A stretch of 64,000 nt of DNA from Diogma glabrata. Its lineage: Eukaryota > Arthropoda > Insecta > Diptera > Cylindrotomidae. Positions 47,511 through 62,400 of this stretch are shown in pieces (the stretch's first letter is position 1; the number at the start of each line of letters is the position of its first letter). The notes beneath the pieces were generated by a model. It was given only the letters and a program-made list of their open reading frames with translations. It was not told where the DNA came from and ran no database searches. The DNA lies in NCBI GenBank assembly GCA_963693315.1, contig OY856188.1, positions 992,001 to 1,056,000 on the forward strand, given 5' to 3'. The position numbers and the translations under genes are program-made.

Positions 47511-50500
47511 GTAAGAACTGTTACCGTTTTTCATATAATTTAATTTTAAAATGTTCAAGCCACTGATAGAAATATTTTTTCTTTTAGACGAGTGTTCTCT
47601 ACAAAATGAGAAATACAGCCTATGTGGTATTGATGCAACTTGCTCCACAAGTGCTACTGGTACATGTACCTCTGGATGTTTCTGTCAATCTGACTATGTT
47701 CGAAAATCAGGACAATGCGTTGAAATATCCACTTGTTGTACGTTGACTCACTTGAAAATATTTTTATGATGGAGTCTGCCAATATTTTTCTAATCGTAAC
47801 TTTTTATCTTTTAGCTACATGTTCAGCATCACATACAGTCTACAGAAACTGTGGCATGGATAATTATTGTTCCGGCAGTACATCTGGTACTTGTTCTGCC
47901 GGATGCTTTTGTGAAAATGGATATGTAAGAGACCACTCGAACAATTGTGTTTTACAAAGTGCATGCACATGTAAGTAGAAATATTTTTGAAATGACTTTG
48001 ACTTAGAGTGACCATTCGTACTGATTTTATCAGTACAGTACTGATTTTTTAGCTTCTGTACTGATAGACATATGCGGTACTGATTTTTTACTGATTTCTA
48101 AAATTATGTACTGAAAGTACTGATTTTTAAGAAATTTGTTAAATTTTAATTTAAGTTCCATTATAAAACTACACGAGTCATCATTTGGTATGAATTTGTA
48201 ATGAAAATTACTTGAAAAAAATACTTTTATTTTTAAATTGTGGCAGTTACACACGAAAAATATATATCAAAATTCTAACCCTGTGTTTTCCCAAGCAATC
48301 GTGGCGGAAAGTTGTATTTTACAAACTACTGGTGTTGGTCTCAACGTAACAGAATTTCCTTAAAACTACTAAAAAATGAAAACCAGGTTTTTCTACTTCG
48401 CTTTAAACATTTACCTTTCGACTCAGAAGACACATAGGAATTAGTTGAGACGAAGGATAGTACATATTTTAACTTTTAAAATTTTGTACTGATTTCACTT
48501 AGAAAAAAAATGGTCACCCTACTTTGACTAGACTAAATGGCTTTGTTAAAAGATAGAAGATCCACTTCATAAATTATATGTGCCGAGCAATAAGTATGGC
48601 AAACCAATTTAATTCAAACAACACAAGAAAATCTCAACGAGTTTTAATTTTCAGAATTACAAATGAATATTTTTTGCCTTAGTTTTATTTTAATTTACCC
48701 CAATGAAATTCTCTAAAATGTAATGACATCATTCAATTTCACCAATAACATTTGAATTATACTAATAACAAATAGTTATACGTCTAGCCTACTGGGATAT
48801 TAAAAATTATCAGTTGTAATTTCCCAAGGGCGGTGATAATTCGAAATAATTTTTTGCTAAAAATTTCGAAAGCAAGTGTATTGGTAAAAGCACGAGGCAG
48901 AGGGCTTTTATCAATACCACTTGCTTGAGGAACTTTTCAAAAAATTATGAGAATTAATCAACGAACGAGGGGAATTCATTTAGAAAATTTTTTGACATTT
49001 TTCATTTCTTTATATATTTTTTATGAATTATACGTTGGCCTACTGTGATATCAGTTAATTATTTCAAAATTAGGCTGATAATTTTTAATATCCCAGTAGG
49101 CCAGACGTATAACTATTTGTTATTAGTATAATTCAAATGTTGTTGGTGAAATTGAATGATGTCATTACATTTTACAGAATTTCATTGGGTTAAATTAAAG
49201 TAAAACTAAGGCAAAACATTTTCAGCAGTAAATTGCCAAAGGCGGTGATAATTCGAAATAATTTTATGCCATACATTTCGAAAGCAAGTATATTGATAAA
49301 AGCACGAGGCCATAGGCCTCGTGCTATTATCAATACCACTTGCTTGAGGAATTTTCCAAAAAATTATGAGAATTTATCAACGAACGAGGGAAATTCGTTT
49401 AGAAAATGTTTGAATTATTTTTAAATTATTTGATTATTTTTAAAATTCCGGTCATTGCATTTTAGAGAATTTCACTGGGTTGAATTAAAATAAAAATAAG
49501 GCAAAAAATTTGCAGTAGTAATTTCCCAAGGACGGTGATAATTCGAAATAATTTTTTGCCAAAAATTTCGAAAGCAAGTCTACGAGCATTATGTTAATAC
49601 ACACATTTTCAAAATTTCTGGAAGTAAATCATTTAATAGTCGACAACCAATACGGTTTTCGAGACAAAAGATCTATTAAACTATGTAGCGCATTGTTGGA
49701 ACAGCATACTTGATAAAGGTAGTGAAACATACGTTATCGCCTTCCGTTGATTAAGTTGGCATACCAGACTCAATCGAATGCCATCCAAGGCATCCAAGGC
49801 AAGGTTGCGTATAGTTTACATCCCAATGTTGTGAAGCTGATTCAAAATTTTCTATCCAACCGATACATTTCGGTCTCCTTAGACGGATTTTCGTCTGAGT
49901 CTAAACTAATTAACGCTGGTGTACCTCAAAGCTCAGTATTGTCCCCAACCCTATTTTTGATTAATATCAACGAATTGCTGAAAATTACCAGCAACCAAAA
50001 AAATAGCTTTGCAGATGATAGTGTTCTGCACAATCGTTCGAGCCCCTTCCTTCAAAAGGTAAAATGCACGAACGAATTAATCCCACCCGGAGAGACGCTG
50101 CCATAAACGTGAATCAAGACCTAAAAAAAGTCACCGATTAGGGTGACCAAAACCTGGTCAATTTCAACTCTAATAAAACACAGCTGTTGTTTGTTTCCAG
50201 ATCAAAGACCGAGTTCCCCAAAGATATTTTATTCAGTATGTGTGATGAAACAATAGGTGAATGCAAAAACATTCGTTTATTGGGTGTCACAGTTTCAAAT
50301 GACTTACTCTGGAACGATCATGTAATGGCGATGGCAAAAAGTGCGTCTAGAAAACTCGTCCTCCTAAATAGATGTAAAAAATGTTTCACTCCATACCAAT
50401 TGCTCCATATTTATAAGTCCTATATTCGTCCCTGTATGGAGTACTGTTGTCAAGTTTGGGGTGCTGGTTCTGTTTCCATCTTGCCCTTCTTGGACTGTGT

Positions 50501-53500
50501 TCAAAAGCGGGCTATACGGATTGTGGGTAATCGAGATTTGATATCGAAACTTGATTCCCTACAACATCGTCGCACTGTTGCTGAGCTCGTTATTTTTTAC
50601 CGATATCGTCAGATGAAATCAGCAGCATCATGCCTCAAACTTATTCTTACCTCCGTTCCACTCGGCAATCGGCTAGCGCAACAAGTCAAACGGTCGAGAT
50701 CTCGCGCTGTCATACTGGCAGATCGCAGAATGACTTCTTTGTCCGAACTGCATGCAAAGACTTCTTTATCCGAACTGCATACAAATGGAATAGATGGCCG
50801 GAATCCATAGTCTCAGGTGGTTTCAGTCTGCATAGGTTTTAAAAAGCGTTCATCAATACCTTAAAGCGGAAGTTGTTGTGAGACCTACGCCTTAAACCTC
50901 AATGTAGAAAATTTACTTTACCACCTCGGTATATAATGTACTATTCTCCATCCGTAGTAAACATTAATAATTAATTATTTACCGCAGTTTAACTTCCTCA
51001 GTTTATTGTTTTATATCGCTTTGTGAACCAACAGTCAAAATTACCTTTCATTGCCGTCGTCACTAAAAAGTAATTTTGACTTGCTTCTTTTTGAGCGGTT
51101 TATAAAATGTGCCTTTTTTCGCTAGCTTATAGCAACAATTTTTAGAATTTTTATTTGTTTTTCATTTTTCCAAGAACTGAATTGCAATATGAAAATTTAA
51201 TCATGTTAAGTCCTTAAGACTGATAATAAACCTTCAAGTAATTTTTGAATCGAAAATATTTAATTAATTAATTAATTTGATTTTAAAAACTACAACAAAG
51301 CTTAATTTTAAATTTCAGATGATTGTCCTGAAAAAAATGAAGAATATAGTGCATGTGGCAAGGATGCAACCTGTTTGGCAAGTGCCACTGGAGGCTGTCA
51401 CTCTGGATGTTTTTGTAAACCTGGCTATGTTCGGAAATCTGGAAGATGTGTTCTATTATCAGCTTGTTGTAAGTTGAATCAAAGAATCAAGTTATGTTTG
51501 AACTTTTGCTTAATTTTTCTTAATTTATCTCAACATTTAATTTTCCAGCTACTTGCTCCAAACCGAATACAGTTTTCAGTAACTGTGGAGTAGATAACTA
51601 TTGTTTTGGAAGTGGAGTAGATGCTGGTACTTCAGGATGCTTTTGTGCTAGCGGATATGTAAGGGATAGTTCAAACAATTGTGTTCGACAAAGTGCATGT
51701 CTTTGTAAGTACAAAAATTACTGAAAATACTAAAAGGTATTATAGTTGTACAAATTTTTAGGTGATTTTGTACATAATTTTTCCATTTTTTTTTTGGCAT
51801 ATCTTAATAATGATGGACTTTTACGATACGGACAGACTGTTATACTTTTTGATAGCAATTCTTGATTAGACTTTAAGGCTGGGGTACGTTCCGAAACTTT
51901 ACTATAGTTAACTATATTTAAATAATATTTAAATCCGTTCAAAAACGAAATAGTAAAGTTAATATTTAACTATTTGACAGCTAGGGTACGAAACTTTACT
52001 ATAGTTAACTAACTATATTTAAATATGTAATATTTAAATCTGGTCGTTCAAAAACGAAATAGTAAAGTTAATATTTAACTATTTGACAGCTATTTGCGTT
52101 CAGAAACACACTAATCCCCGCCCACATTTATTTAAAAATTAAATCTGCTCTCGAGTAGAGTTAAAAATTAAATACACATATACATAAGCATTATTTAAAA
52201 TTTAACAATTTCAAATTGACAGTTCAATTTATTTTGAAATTGCAGCATATATATTTTTCAAATTCTGAATGAAATGCAAGTTTTCTATAACAATATGGCT
52301 AGTAATTTCTATCTTAGTTTTTAAATTTTCGGTTTTAATTTTATTCAATTGAAACATTTTATGAAAGAATTATTCTGACATATGATTTTAACAGATTGCA
52401 TTAGTATTTGTGTATTTAATATTTTACTTAATGAACAACGTTCAGAAATTATTTAACTATAGTTATTAAATATTTATTAAATATTTATATTTATATATTT
52501 ATATATATAAATATATATATATATATAATATTTAAATATTTAAATATTTATATTTAAATGCGGTGATTTGATTGGTGCATTAAATATTTAACTATAGTAA
52601 AGTTTCTGAACGTACTCCTGTATTCTAAACTCCTGTATTCTAAACCAACCCTTATGATAAACTAAATGATTTTATTTCGTACTGATATCTAAAACGACCT
52701 TTTTCGGATTATTTATGGTACAAAAAGTTGAACTTTAACGTCCTAGGACTTTATAAAATTTTATAAAGTCATAGGACGTTAAAGCTCAACTTTTTGTACT
52801 ATAAACGTTGAACTTTAACATCCTAGGACTTTATAACATTTTATAAAGTCCTAGGACGTTAAAGTTCAACTTTTTGAGCAAAATTTAAAACTCATTTCTT
52901 TTTATTTTAATAAATTTCCAGTATGAAATAAAATTTTGTATTTCATACTGGTATTGAAACGAAAAGTGTTTTTAAAGATACTCACTAGTAAACAACTAGC
53001 TCGTACTTTAAAGTTTCACTTTTCGTTCTAGATAAATAAATAACTATTAAGGAATAAAACTTCTTTTTTCGGCAAACGGCTGTAAAGTTTAACTTTACTG
53101 CCGCTGGGGAGTAGCTAAAGTCTTACTTTTTAGCCGGCGGCTGCAAAAGTAACGCCATTTTTATTTTATCTGACGGCGGCTGTAAAGTAGCTTTCATATT
53201 TTTACGGCGGCTGTAAAGTAATTTTTACGGCGGCAGTAAAGTAAAATGATATGATAATAATATTATTAATTGTATTAATTATTAATTATTAATTAATAAT
53301 GATATTATTAATTTGTTCAAAACAGAATGCATTTCAGTTCATTTCAATAAATTAAAATCAATAAAAATTAATTCAAAAAAAATATATTACCTAAAACATA
53401 TTTATAAAAAATTTGATGCATTAATTTCATACTTTTAAACAAATTTGAACGTTTGCCGAAAAAATAGTGTATTGAATTCGGAGCTAAAGTGGCTTTTTGT

Positions 53501-56500
53501 GTTTCGTCTATAATTGTCGGCCTCCCTACGATCGGCCGCCAAACTATGGACTCAACACAAAAAGTACAACTTTAGCTCCTAATTTAATAATATACTACAT
53601 ATTTCGATCCGTAATAAAATGAATATAATAATTTAAAATGAAAAAAAAAGTTTTGCAACTCATTATTATTTTAACTGATCAAATTAAATAAATCGTTCTA
53701 ATTTGCTTTTAGTTGCTGTCAAATTAAGTATGCTAAATCATTTAGAATAGCTTTTAAATACATATTTAAAATGGCGGTTAATAAGTATATTTACATAAGT
53801 AAGTTTCAAATAAGTCGTCGTTTAGATTTTAGAATACAGCCTAAGTGAGGTTTCACTTGTAGACTAATTTGTTTTCTTAATTTTTTGGACATGCTTATAG
53901 CTTACTAAATATGAATTATTCATTATTAAGACTCTTTGGGTATTCAAAGATACCATGCCAACTAGAAATGGAAGGAATAATTGCAAATTATTTAAATACC
54001 TTGGAAAGGTTAAAAGAATTACTGTTTATCTCACTGAAAAGAATAATTTCAAAATTGTGTTACGTTGACTTGCATGACTTTTACGATAACTACGGTGACC
54101 ATTTATTGAAAAGGAAAATACAGGACATTAATTAACTTAAAAATTATACTACTAAAAAATAACGGCTCTCTGCTACCTACCTTAAATAAATGTGTGTTAA
54201 AAAAATTAATTATATAAGTTATACATTATTATGAATATTATAAAAATTAAATGATTCTAATAACAAACGTCTTCTTGACTAGAATACAAAAATTACATAC
54301 TAAATTTTATTTTATTTTATTCAATGGCTTGTCGGAACATATTTTTTGCTGTTTTAGAATCGAACGTTGAAAAATGCCAAAAAGTGGGGCTATGATTTTG
54401 ACATTTGGCTCGAGATTGTAATACTCTATACAAATTTTAATTCAGACAAATTTTATAGAAATTTACAGAAATGATTATTTTAAATGCATATTCGTGTAAA
54501 GTTTATGCAAAAAACAGGACATTTGCATATCAAATTAAGAAATAAGGGACATTGTGCTGTCCTGTATTTGCAAAAAAATCTCAAGGGACAACATGGCAAA
54601 AAACAGGACAGTCCTGTAAAATACAGGACGGATGGTCACCGTAACGATAACTATACTGCTAATTCGTGTTACATTCAAATATGTATTAGGTTATAGTTAA
54701 CATTATCTTACCCATAACCAACAGAATTGAGGTCAATTTTACTGTTCTTTTTGGATATAAGTTGAACAATAGCCAACTGCCATGATCCGGGAAGTATTCC
54801 GACTTTGTAGGATAAATACAAAATATTTTGACTAGCATCGGTAATAGTTGTAGTTGTCTGGTAAAGTTTTCACTATTATGGTTGGAATGTTATTGCAGCG
54901 AGTGCGATAGATAGTAGTGCCTTTCTTTTCAACTAAGTGCAATGTCATCCAGAACTGATGATGGAATAAAAAATCTTATGAAATTGCTCTAAATTGATTT
55001 AATTGTCTAACAAACAGTTTTAGATCAAAACGGGTGATCGGTGATTTCTTTGGTTTTGTTTTGGACAAACATATTTGTATCAAAATGTATTCCAATTTTT
55101 CATTTTATCGATTTTACATTACAAAGGGTGACCCTTTGAGTGCTTTTCCAGTTTATCAATGGATTTGATAGACTTTTGGATTATGGAAAAACCGTGATGT
55201 TGATGGTTGTTTAAGTTGTCCTCCTAGTTAAAATTAAGTTGCTTAGCCATTACGCTACTCAACTTACATGTTAATCGACACTCGATACAAATAGCTATTC
55301 AGGAAAATCATAGTTTTGTCCCAATAAGAGAATAGTTTAAATAATGATAAGAAATAATTTTAAACAAAAAACCCTTTTGTTCTGTTATTGTTCCATGGAG
55401 AAGTGAGAACTGTCAACAAGTGTGCTACCTGTATATTAGTTTTATCATTTCAATCATTTGGTAATTGTATTTGTCGAATTGAACTGATTTCAAGAATTAG
55501 AAAACCGAGTTTGCTGTTGAAAACAGTTTAACATGACAGAAAATTACACTCGAATCCCCCGAATTGAAATAAATAAAGACTTCAAATAAAAAACGACAAT
55601 AGAGTTTTCTATATGAAAATATCACAATAATGAGTTTGAATTTTAGATGATTGTCCAGCACAAAATGAAGAATATAGTCCATGTGGTAAAGATGCAACCT
55701 GTTCTGCGAGCGCCACCGGAGGCTGTATTTCAGGATGTTTTTGTCATTTGGGTTATGTTAGGAAAGCAGGACGATGTGTTCCATTATCAGATTGCTGTAC
55801 GTAGAGTCAAAGCAAATTTGCTTTTAAATTTTGCCTTAATTTATTTCAACTTTGAATTTTTCAGCTACATGTTCCAAATCGCATACAATTTTTAGTAACT
55901 GTGGCATAGAAAATTATTGTTCTGGAAGTGGCACAGGAGCTTGCTCTTCAGGATGTATTTGTGCAAACGGATATGTAAAAGATAAGCAGACAAACAATTG
56001 TATACCACAAAGCACATGTCCATGTAAGTAATAAGGTAATAATAATAAAATGATATTAAAAAATATGACGTAGAATTACATATGTCGTTGAAGATATAGT
56101 TCATATATTCTTTTGACAGAATCAATAGAAAACTGCTTGAAATCAATTCAAAAACTATAGTGATACTGTTATATTAAAAAGTTTGAAATTTGGATAGCCG
56201 ATTCTTTTGCAAGTCCTAGTACTTAGCTATTTCTATTTTTATATTAAATAAAATATGTTGTTTAATATGAATTACAATAACAGTCACAAGTCACAACAAC
56301 ACATATAATCCTTTTAAAATCTAGGTTCCCACAACAACAAACATTCTATCGTGCTGATGAACGCATTTCTGTTTTTTTTTTAAATGGATAACTGAAAAAT
56401 AAATCCTATCCCATAATAAAATATGACATCGATCAATTTTTCATGATAAGTTAAAAGAAATAAAGATCAATTAAGAGGAAAAGCAAATTTTCCTATAAAA

Positions 56501-59455
56501 AATTTGCAGAGACAAAAGTATACTGTTATTGTAATAATACAACTAATGGCATATTCCTTGATCATTGACTGTTTACCTCAATGGTTAAAACCCACATCCC
56601 GGGTAAGAACTAGCTAATGGACCAAGCCTGGGCCAAGTCCGCGCCATAGCTTTTGGGGTTTGGGCCAGACTTAACATTTTCAAACGGCCCAAGCTTGGAA
56701 TGATGTCCTGGGACCAAGACTAGCAAACCAGACTTGGGCCAAGTCTGGCAAATCAGACTTGGGACAAGTCGTGCAAATCAGATAAAATCTGGCATAACAA
56801 AACACCCATACAAAACTTTTTTGAAATATTTCATGAAATATTAATTAAATATTTCATCGCATATTTCAAAAATATAAATTTCATGAAACTTACAGTCACT
56901 ATAACAATGTATAACCAGCTGGCGAATAACGTGTAATATAATAAACTGAATCTTGGTTCAGTATAGGCATTTACAACTGACCCAGACTAAAGCCGGAGTT
57001 AACTAGCCAAGGCTTGGCTCGCCAATGCTGGCCCGAGGTTGGCCCATTGTTTAACATTGGCAGTTCCTACCCGGGATATAGAGAGTTATATGGAGCAAGC
57101 TATATCATCAAGGAATACTTCATAGCTAAGATTGGTGGTGCTACCGTTGACTGAATAGAGTTTAAACACCAGCACCTCTATGATACCACATTGGTAAGTG
57201 ATAACCAACTACTATTGCCACTGGTATGTAACATCTCAGATTAACTTGTACATATCAACTTCAAAAACTGAAGTACGTGGGGCTGTCACACCCATAGATC
57301 AAAAACTAAATATCAACCAATCTATAAATTCGCATGAACGATGCGAATTATTACAGTTTGCCTGGCTATATGGCAGATTTTATTTTTAAATTCACCTCAA
57401 CTGCTTGCAAGTATGTTTAAGCTCTATATTTGATTATTTCCAGATCAAACACCAAGCTAACCAACAGTATTTCAATTAGAATGTGTGACCAACAAATAGG
57501 CGAATATGAAAGCATTCTTTTATTGTGCATTACAATTTTCAACGACTTACTTTTGAATGAACATATATAATGGAAAAGAGCGCGTCAAGAAAACTCGGTC
57601 TCCTTAATAGATGTAAAAACTATTTCCCGTCGTATCAATTACTCTATATTTAAAAGTCCTATATTCGTTCCGGAGTATTGTTGTCAAGTTTACGACGTTC
57701 CATCTGTTTCCAGTCTGGCTCTTTTGGGCACTGTTCAAAAGAGTGCTATATGAATTGTAGGTGATCGAATATTAACATTAAATCATGATTTCTTACAACA
57801 TCGTCGCAATTGTTGCCGATATGTTTGTCTTTTTAAAATCGTCAAAACAGTTATGATGATATCAGATCCATCATACCTCAACCATGTTCTTTTCCTTATT
57901 TAACTCATCAATCGGTTTGTGCCAACAACTAAACTGCCGAAATTACTCACGGTCATTGTGACAGAATGCCAAAGAACTTCTTTGTCCGTACACAGTACAA
58001 ATAAAATGCTTTGCTCTAACCACTAGTCTTCAATAAACGCATGTTGTTGTTGACATAGGTCTAAAAAGGTGTTTGTGTTGAATTGTGACCCATACTGTAA
58101 TCTTCCTCCAAATAGAGATCACACCGACATGCAACTGGTCTTAGAAATTTTAAAATAAATATAAAAATTCTAACATTTCTATATTTTAGATGATTGTTCT
58201 GCACAATATGAGGAATATAGTTCATGTGGTAAGGATGCGACCTGTTCAACAAGCGCCACCGGAACTTGTACTTCTGGATGTTTTTGTCAACTTGGCTATG
58301 TTAGAAAATCAGGACGTTGTGTTAAATTAACTTCTTGTTGTACGTAGAGTTAAATCAAATTTATGTTTGAGCTTTTAATTAGCTTTACTAAAATAATATA
58401 CTTCTTAAATTGTGATTCGCTTATTTTTTCAGCTACATGTGCAACATCGAATACCGTTTTTAGCAACTGTGGTTTAGACAATTATTGTTCGGGAAGTGGA
58501 AAAGGTGCTTGTTCTTCAGGTTGTTTTTGTAACAAAGGATATGTTAGAGACAGCTCAAATAGTTGTGTTCTACAAAGTACATGTCCATGTAAGTAAACAT
58601 ATTATTGAACATGATAACAATGAGAACAATACTATAAGGATGTTGATCTTCTTGTATTTTGATTTCAAGCAAGTAACTATAGGCTCGTTTTTCATGTTTA
58701 TTTTAATTGAAAAAACTGTTGTGTGTTTTAAGAAAGGCAAAATTGTTTGGACGATCATTTGAGAAAAGTAAGCCCAGCTTTCATGATGCCCAATTTTTTT
58801 ACTTTACTGTTTCAATGCTATATCTGTGTGTTGTGTTTAGCATTTCTTGTTTAAAGCTTGCACAAAAATGACGAATTCTCTTCAAAATGGCAAAGGTAAA
58901 AAAGTGCAGTTAAGAAGCCATTTTAGCAATTCGGTTAACCAGAGTATGTTCTTAACTGTATTCAACCCATTAATAATTTTAAACAAATGTGTTTGATGTT
59001 TTCTGCTAATCAATTGTTTCAAATGAGATCGTTTAAGATTTGATCAGAACTCACCATCAGTATTACGATCAGTTCTTTTAGGATCTCGTTTATAATAATG
59101 ATCATAAAATTCGATGAGTTTCGATAGTTTAAAGTAAACGACAAGCATATTTTTACTTGGTAGCAGACAGAAGTTTCTTTTGAACTAAAAGTGCTGTGTA
59201 GTAGGAATTACAGTATGTGTCACATTAACACATGGATTTAAGACTTAAATTAGATGCCAGGACAATATGCAGTTTTTTGTTTTTTTTTTTTTTCAATGAA
59301 TGGATATCTAAGCAATAAATCTTATCAAATAATTGAATATGAATTATGCTAATATTTAATACAACATAGCAAGTCAACAGCAATTTAAAAAAGAAATTGC
59401 GGAAACAATGCAAAAATTTACATTTACAAATGTAAATTTTTTTGGAAAATAAATA

Positions 59456-59491
<36 letters not shown>

Positions 59492-62400
59492 TCGACGCAC
59501 TCTTTCAATCAAGGATTAAAACCGACGAATAAAGTTACCTGGAGACACTCATTTGTTTATTTAAGCTCACGCAAGTATGTGGTATCTCATGTTAACTGAT
59601 ATGTTAATAGCCGAGACTGGAGTACGTGGGATCGTGCCACCCGTCTAAATGATCTCTTAACCCGGGAAGAGCGTAAGACTGTAGAAAGACATTAAAGGAT
59701 AGAAAAATGATGCTTAACCATGTCACAATTCTTGACTTGTTATCTAGACTCTGACTAAAGATATATAAATCCGAAAAAATGATTAAAACCAAATCGGTTA
59801 ATAGTTAGTTAGTTTTAATTTTAATTGGTGTGTTAAACTTAAACAGATGCAGGGTAACTTATATCCAATCAATATGGTTGATAAATTGAAAAACAATACA
59901 ATGGGCTAAAACTCATAAGGATAGACAACTTCTGTAAGAACCTTTTTAAAATACAAAAGATAATAATCCATAAAAAAAACAATTGAACTTGGTCCATAAG
60001 TAAATTCCTTAATAATATTATGAAATGTAAAATTTCAGATGATTGTCCTGCAGAAAATGAAAAATACAGTCCATGTGGTAAGGATGCAACCTGTTCTAAA
60101 AGTGCTAGTGGCTCCTGTACTTCTGGCTGTTTTTGCCAGATTGGTTATGTTCGAAAATCAGGGCGGTGTATTCCATTATCAGACTGCTGTACGTCGATTT
60201 TATAAAAAGATATACATGTTGCAATTTATATCAATCAAATTTTTTGATTTTTCAGCTACATGTTCTAAGTCACATACAGTATACAGCAACTGCGGTTCGG
60301 ACAATTTTTGTTCTGGAAGTGGAAGTAGTACTTGCAGTTCAGGATGCTTTTGTGTAAGCGGATATGTAAGAGACAGTTCAAACCATTGTATTCTGGAAAA
60401 TTCATGTCAATGTAAGTAAAAATAATATTCAAATATAAAGTTGATCTATAGTTATTTAGTTTATTACCCTTCAGGTATATTATTTAAGTTTTTGCCGCTC
60501 TAAAGAAGAGCGTAAACTATCCTGAAGTATCCCTTATCATGTACAAGTTCTAATAATTCAATCAGTTTTCTAGTTAAGCTTCACTTGATTTATTTTAGTC
60601 GATTATTTTTATATGGGTATCAGCCCACAGAGTACATTTCCACTGTGTAAGCTATATTGACTAAATTTTTGAATAATTGGAAAACGGTGGAGATAACGAT
60701 TTTTTTTTATAAAATGTGTTGTGTAATAACCATTATAATATATGTCACAACAACACATGAAAACCTTTTGAAACCTAGGCCCTACAACAAGATGCGTTCT
60801 GAGGTTTTGGTGGAAGTTTTTTTGTTAACATCTATGGATTTAAGTCATCTCGAGACTAATGATCATTTAGTTTATACACTGTTCGGACAAAGAAGTTCTT
60901 CTGTATTCTGTAACTATGACAATGTGAGATCCGTTAGTGGTTTCCACTAACAGAATGACAAGTTAAGCGGGGCATATAATATGTTTGAGGCATGATGCAA
61001 CCGATTTCTGTTGGTGATGATATTTGTAAAAAAACAACGAGATCAGCAACATCGGACGATGATGTAGGGAAGCCAGATTTGATGTTAAATTTTGATCGCC
61101 CACTACATGGATAGCGCGCTTTTGAACAGAGTCCAAAAGAGCCAGGATGGAAGCAGATGCAACGCTCCAAACTTGACAACAATATGTGTTTGATATGGAG
61201 TGAAATATATATTTTATACGTCTATTGTGGAGGCCGAGTTTTCTGGAGGCGTTATTTCCATTATATATGTTGTTGTTGTTGTAGCGACGAGATGTGGTGT
61301 TATTCTTCCGGCTCCAAGTCCAGATTCAGGAACTCTGCTACTGCCCTTGGGCGGTACCACAGATCTTCCTTCGTCAGGTCGGTTGGTTTCTCTGGACAAT
61401 TGAAAAGGGGGTTAGCATCATTTCTTGGTCAATTCTACTCATGTAGTTATTTAAGATGCGTGACGATCATAACTACGCTAGTATGGTTCTGGTGCTGCGT
61501 GGCACTTTTGCCTCTTCGGCAGCGACTTGTGGTGGCTTGCTATTAAGAACTCGATTTGGGGTGTAGTTCTTTATTGTGTCTTTAACAGCTTTGCTATGTA
61601 TATTTTTTAGCCCCGTCTTATACGTAGGCTCGTCGATGTTACCGATGACTTGATTGTTTTTAACATCTTGTAGGAAGCATTTCGCAGTTATTCTTATGTC
61701 TTTAGATGGTGGTGTCATGGATAACGTGTCATTGCAGGGATGTTGCTCTTTATGACAGGCCCAAAGATATTGTTTGGTAAGCATTTCGTTATGTTAGTTC
61801 ACGGACCGGCAATATGTTACATTCCTCGTGTAGATGATCTCGGTGGACCATCAAATGACTTCCGGTTGCTGTACGCAAGGCTTCTGTTCTGTGTTATTTG
61901 TAACTTATTCCAGTGGCTGTCAGCGTCTTGGGGGGTCCATATGGGAGCAGAGTAATTTATGAAAGGTCTTCCTATTGCTTTATAAGCTGTTATTATAGTG
62001 TTTTTATCTTTACCCCACAAACTACCCGCTAGAGCTTTTAGTGCGTTATTCCTATTTTTAAGTTTTGTGTTCACTTGTTGAGCATGAGCGTTGAATTTAA
62101 GTAGTGGATCGAATCTTATCCCCAGCAGTTTTGTATTTTTGACAGTAGGAATTAGTATGTTGTCAATGCGAATGAATAAGTTTTGTATTAACCTCCTTCG
62201 TCCATGTGGTGAAAAGTGTGGAAGTGGATTTTTCAGTCGACCGTTTCAATTTTCTAGTTTTAAACCATTCAAGGTGTTAAGGTAGGTGTTTAGGACATTA
62301 GTGAGTTGCTACAGGTTGTTTCCTGTCGCAAGCACCGTGCAGTCGTCTGCATATGACGTGATGGTTATTCCTTCTAGTGGTGCCGGTAAACTACTTAGGT

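Noticed and set aside
60657..60950. 97-codon plus-strand ORF
   Set aside because: It is the antisense of a CR1/Jockey-like LINE fragment.
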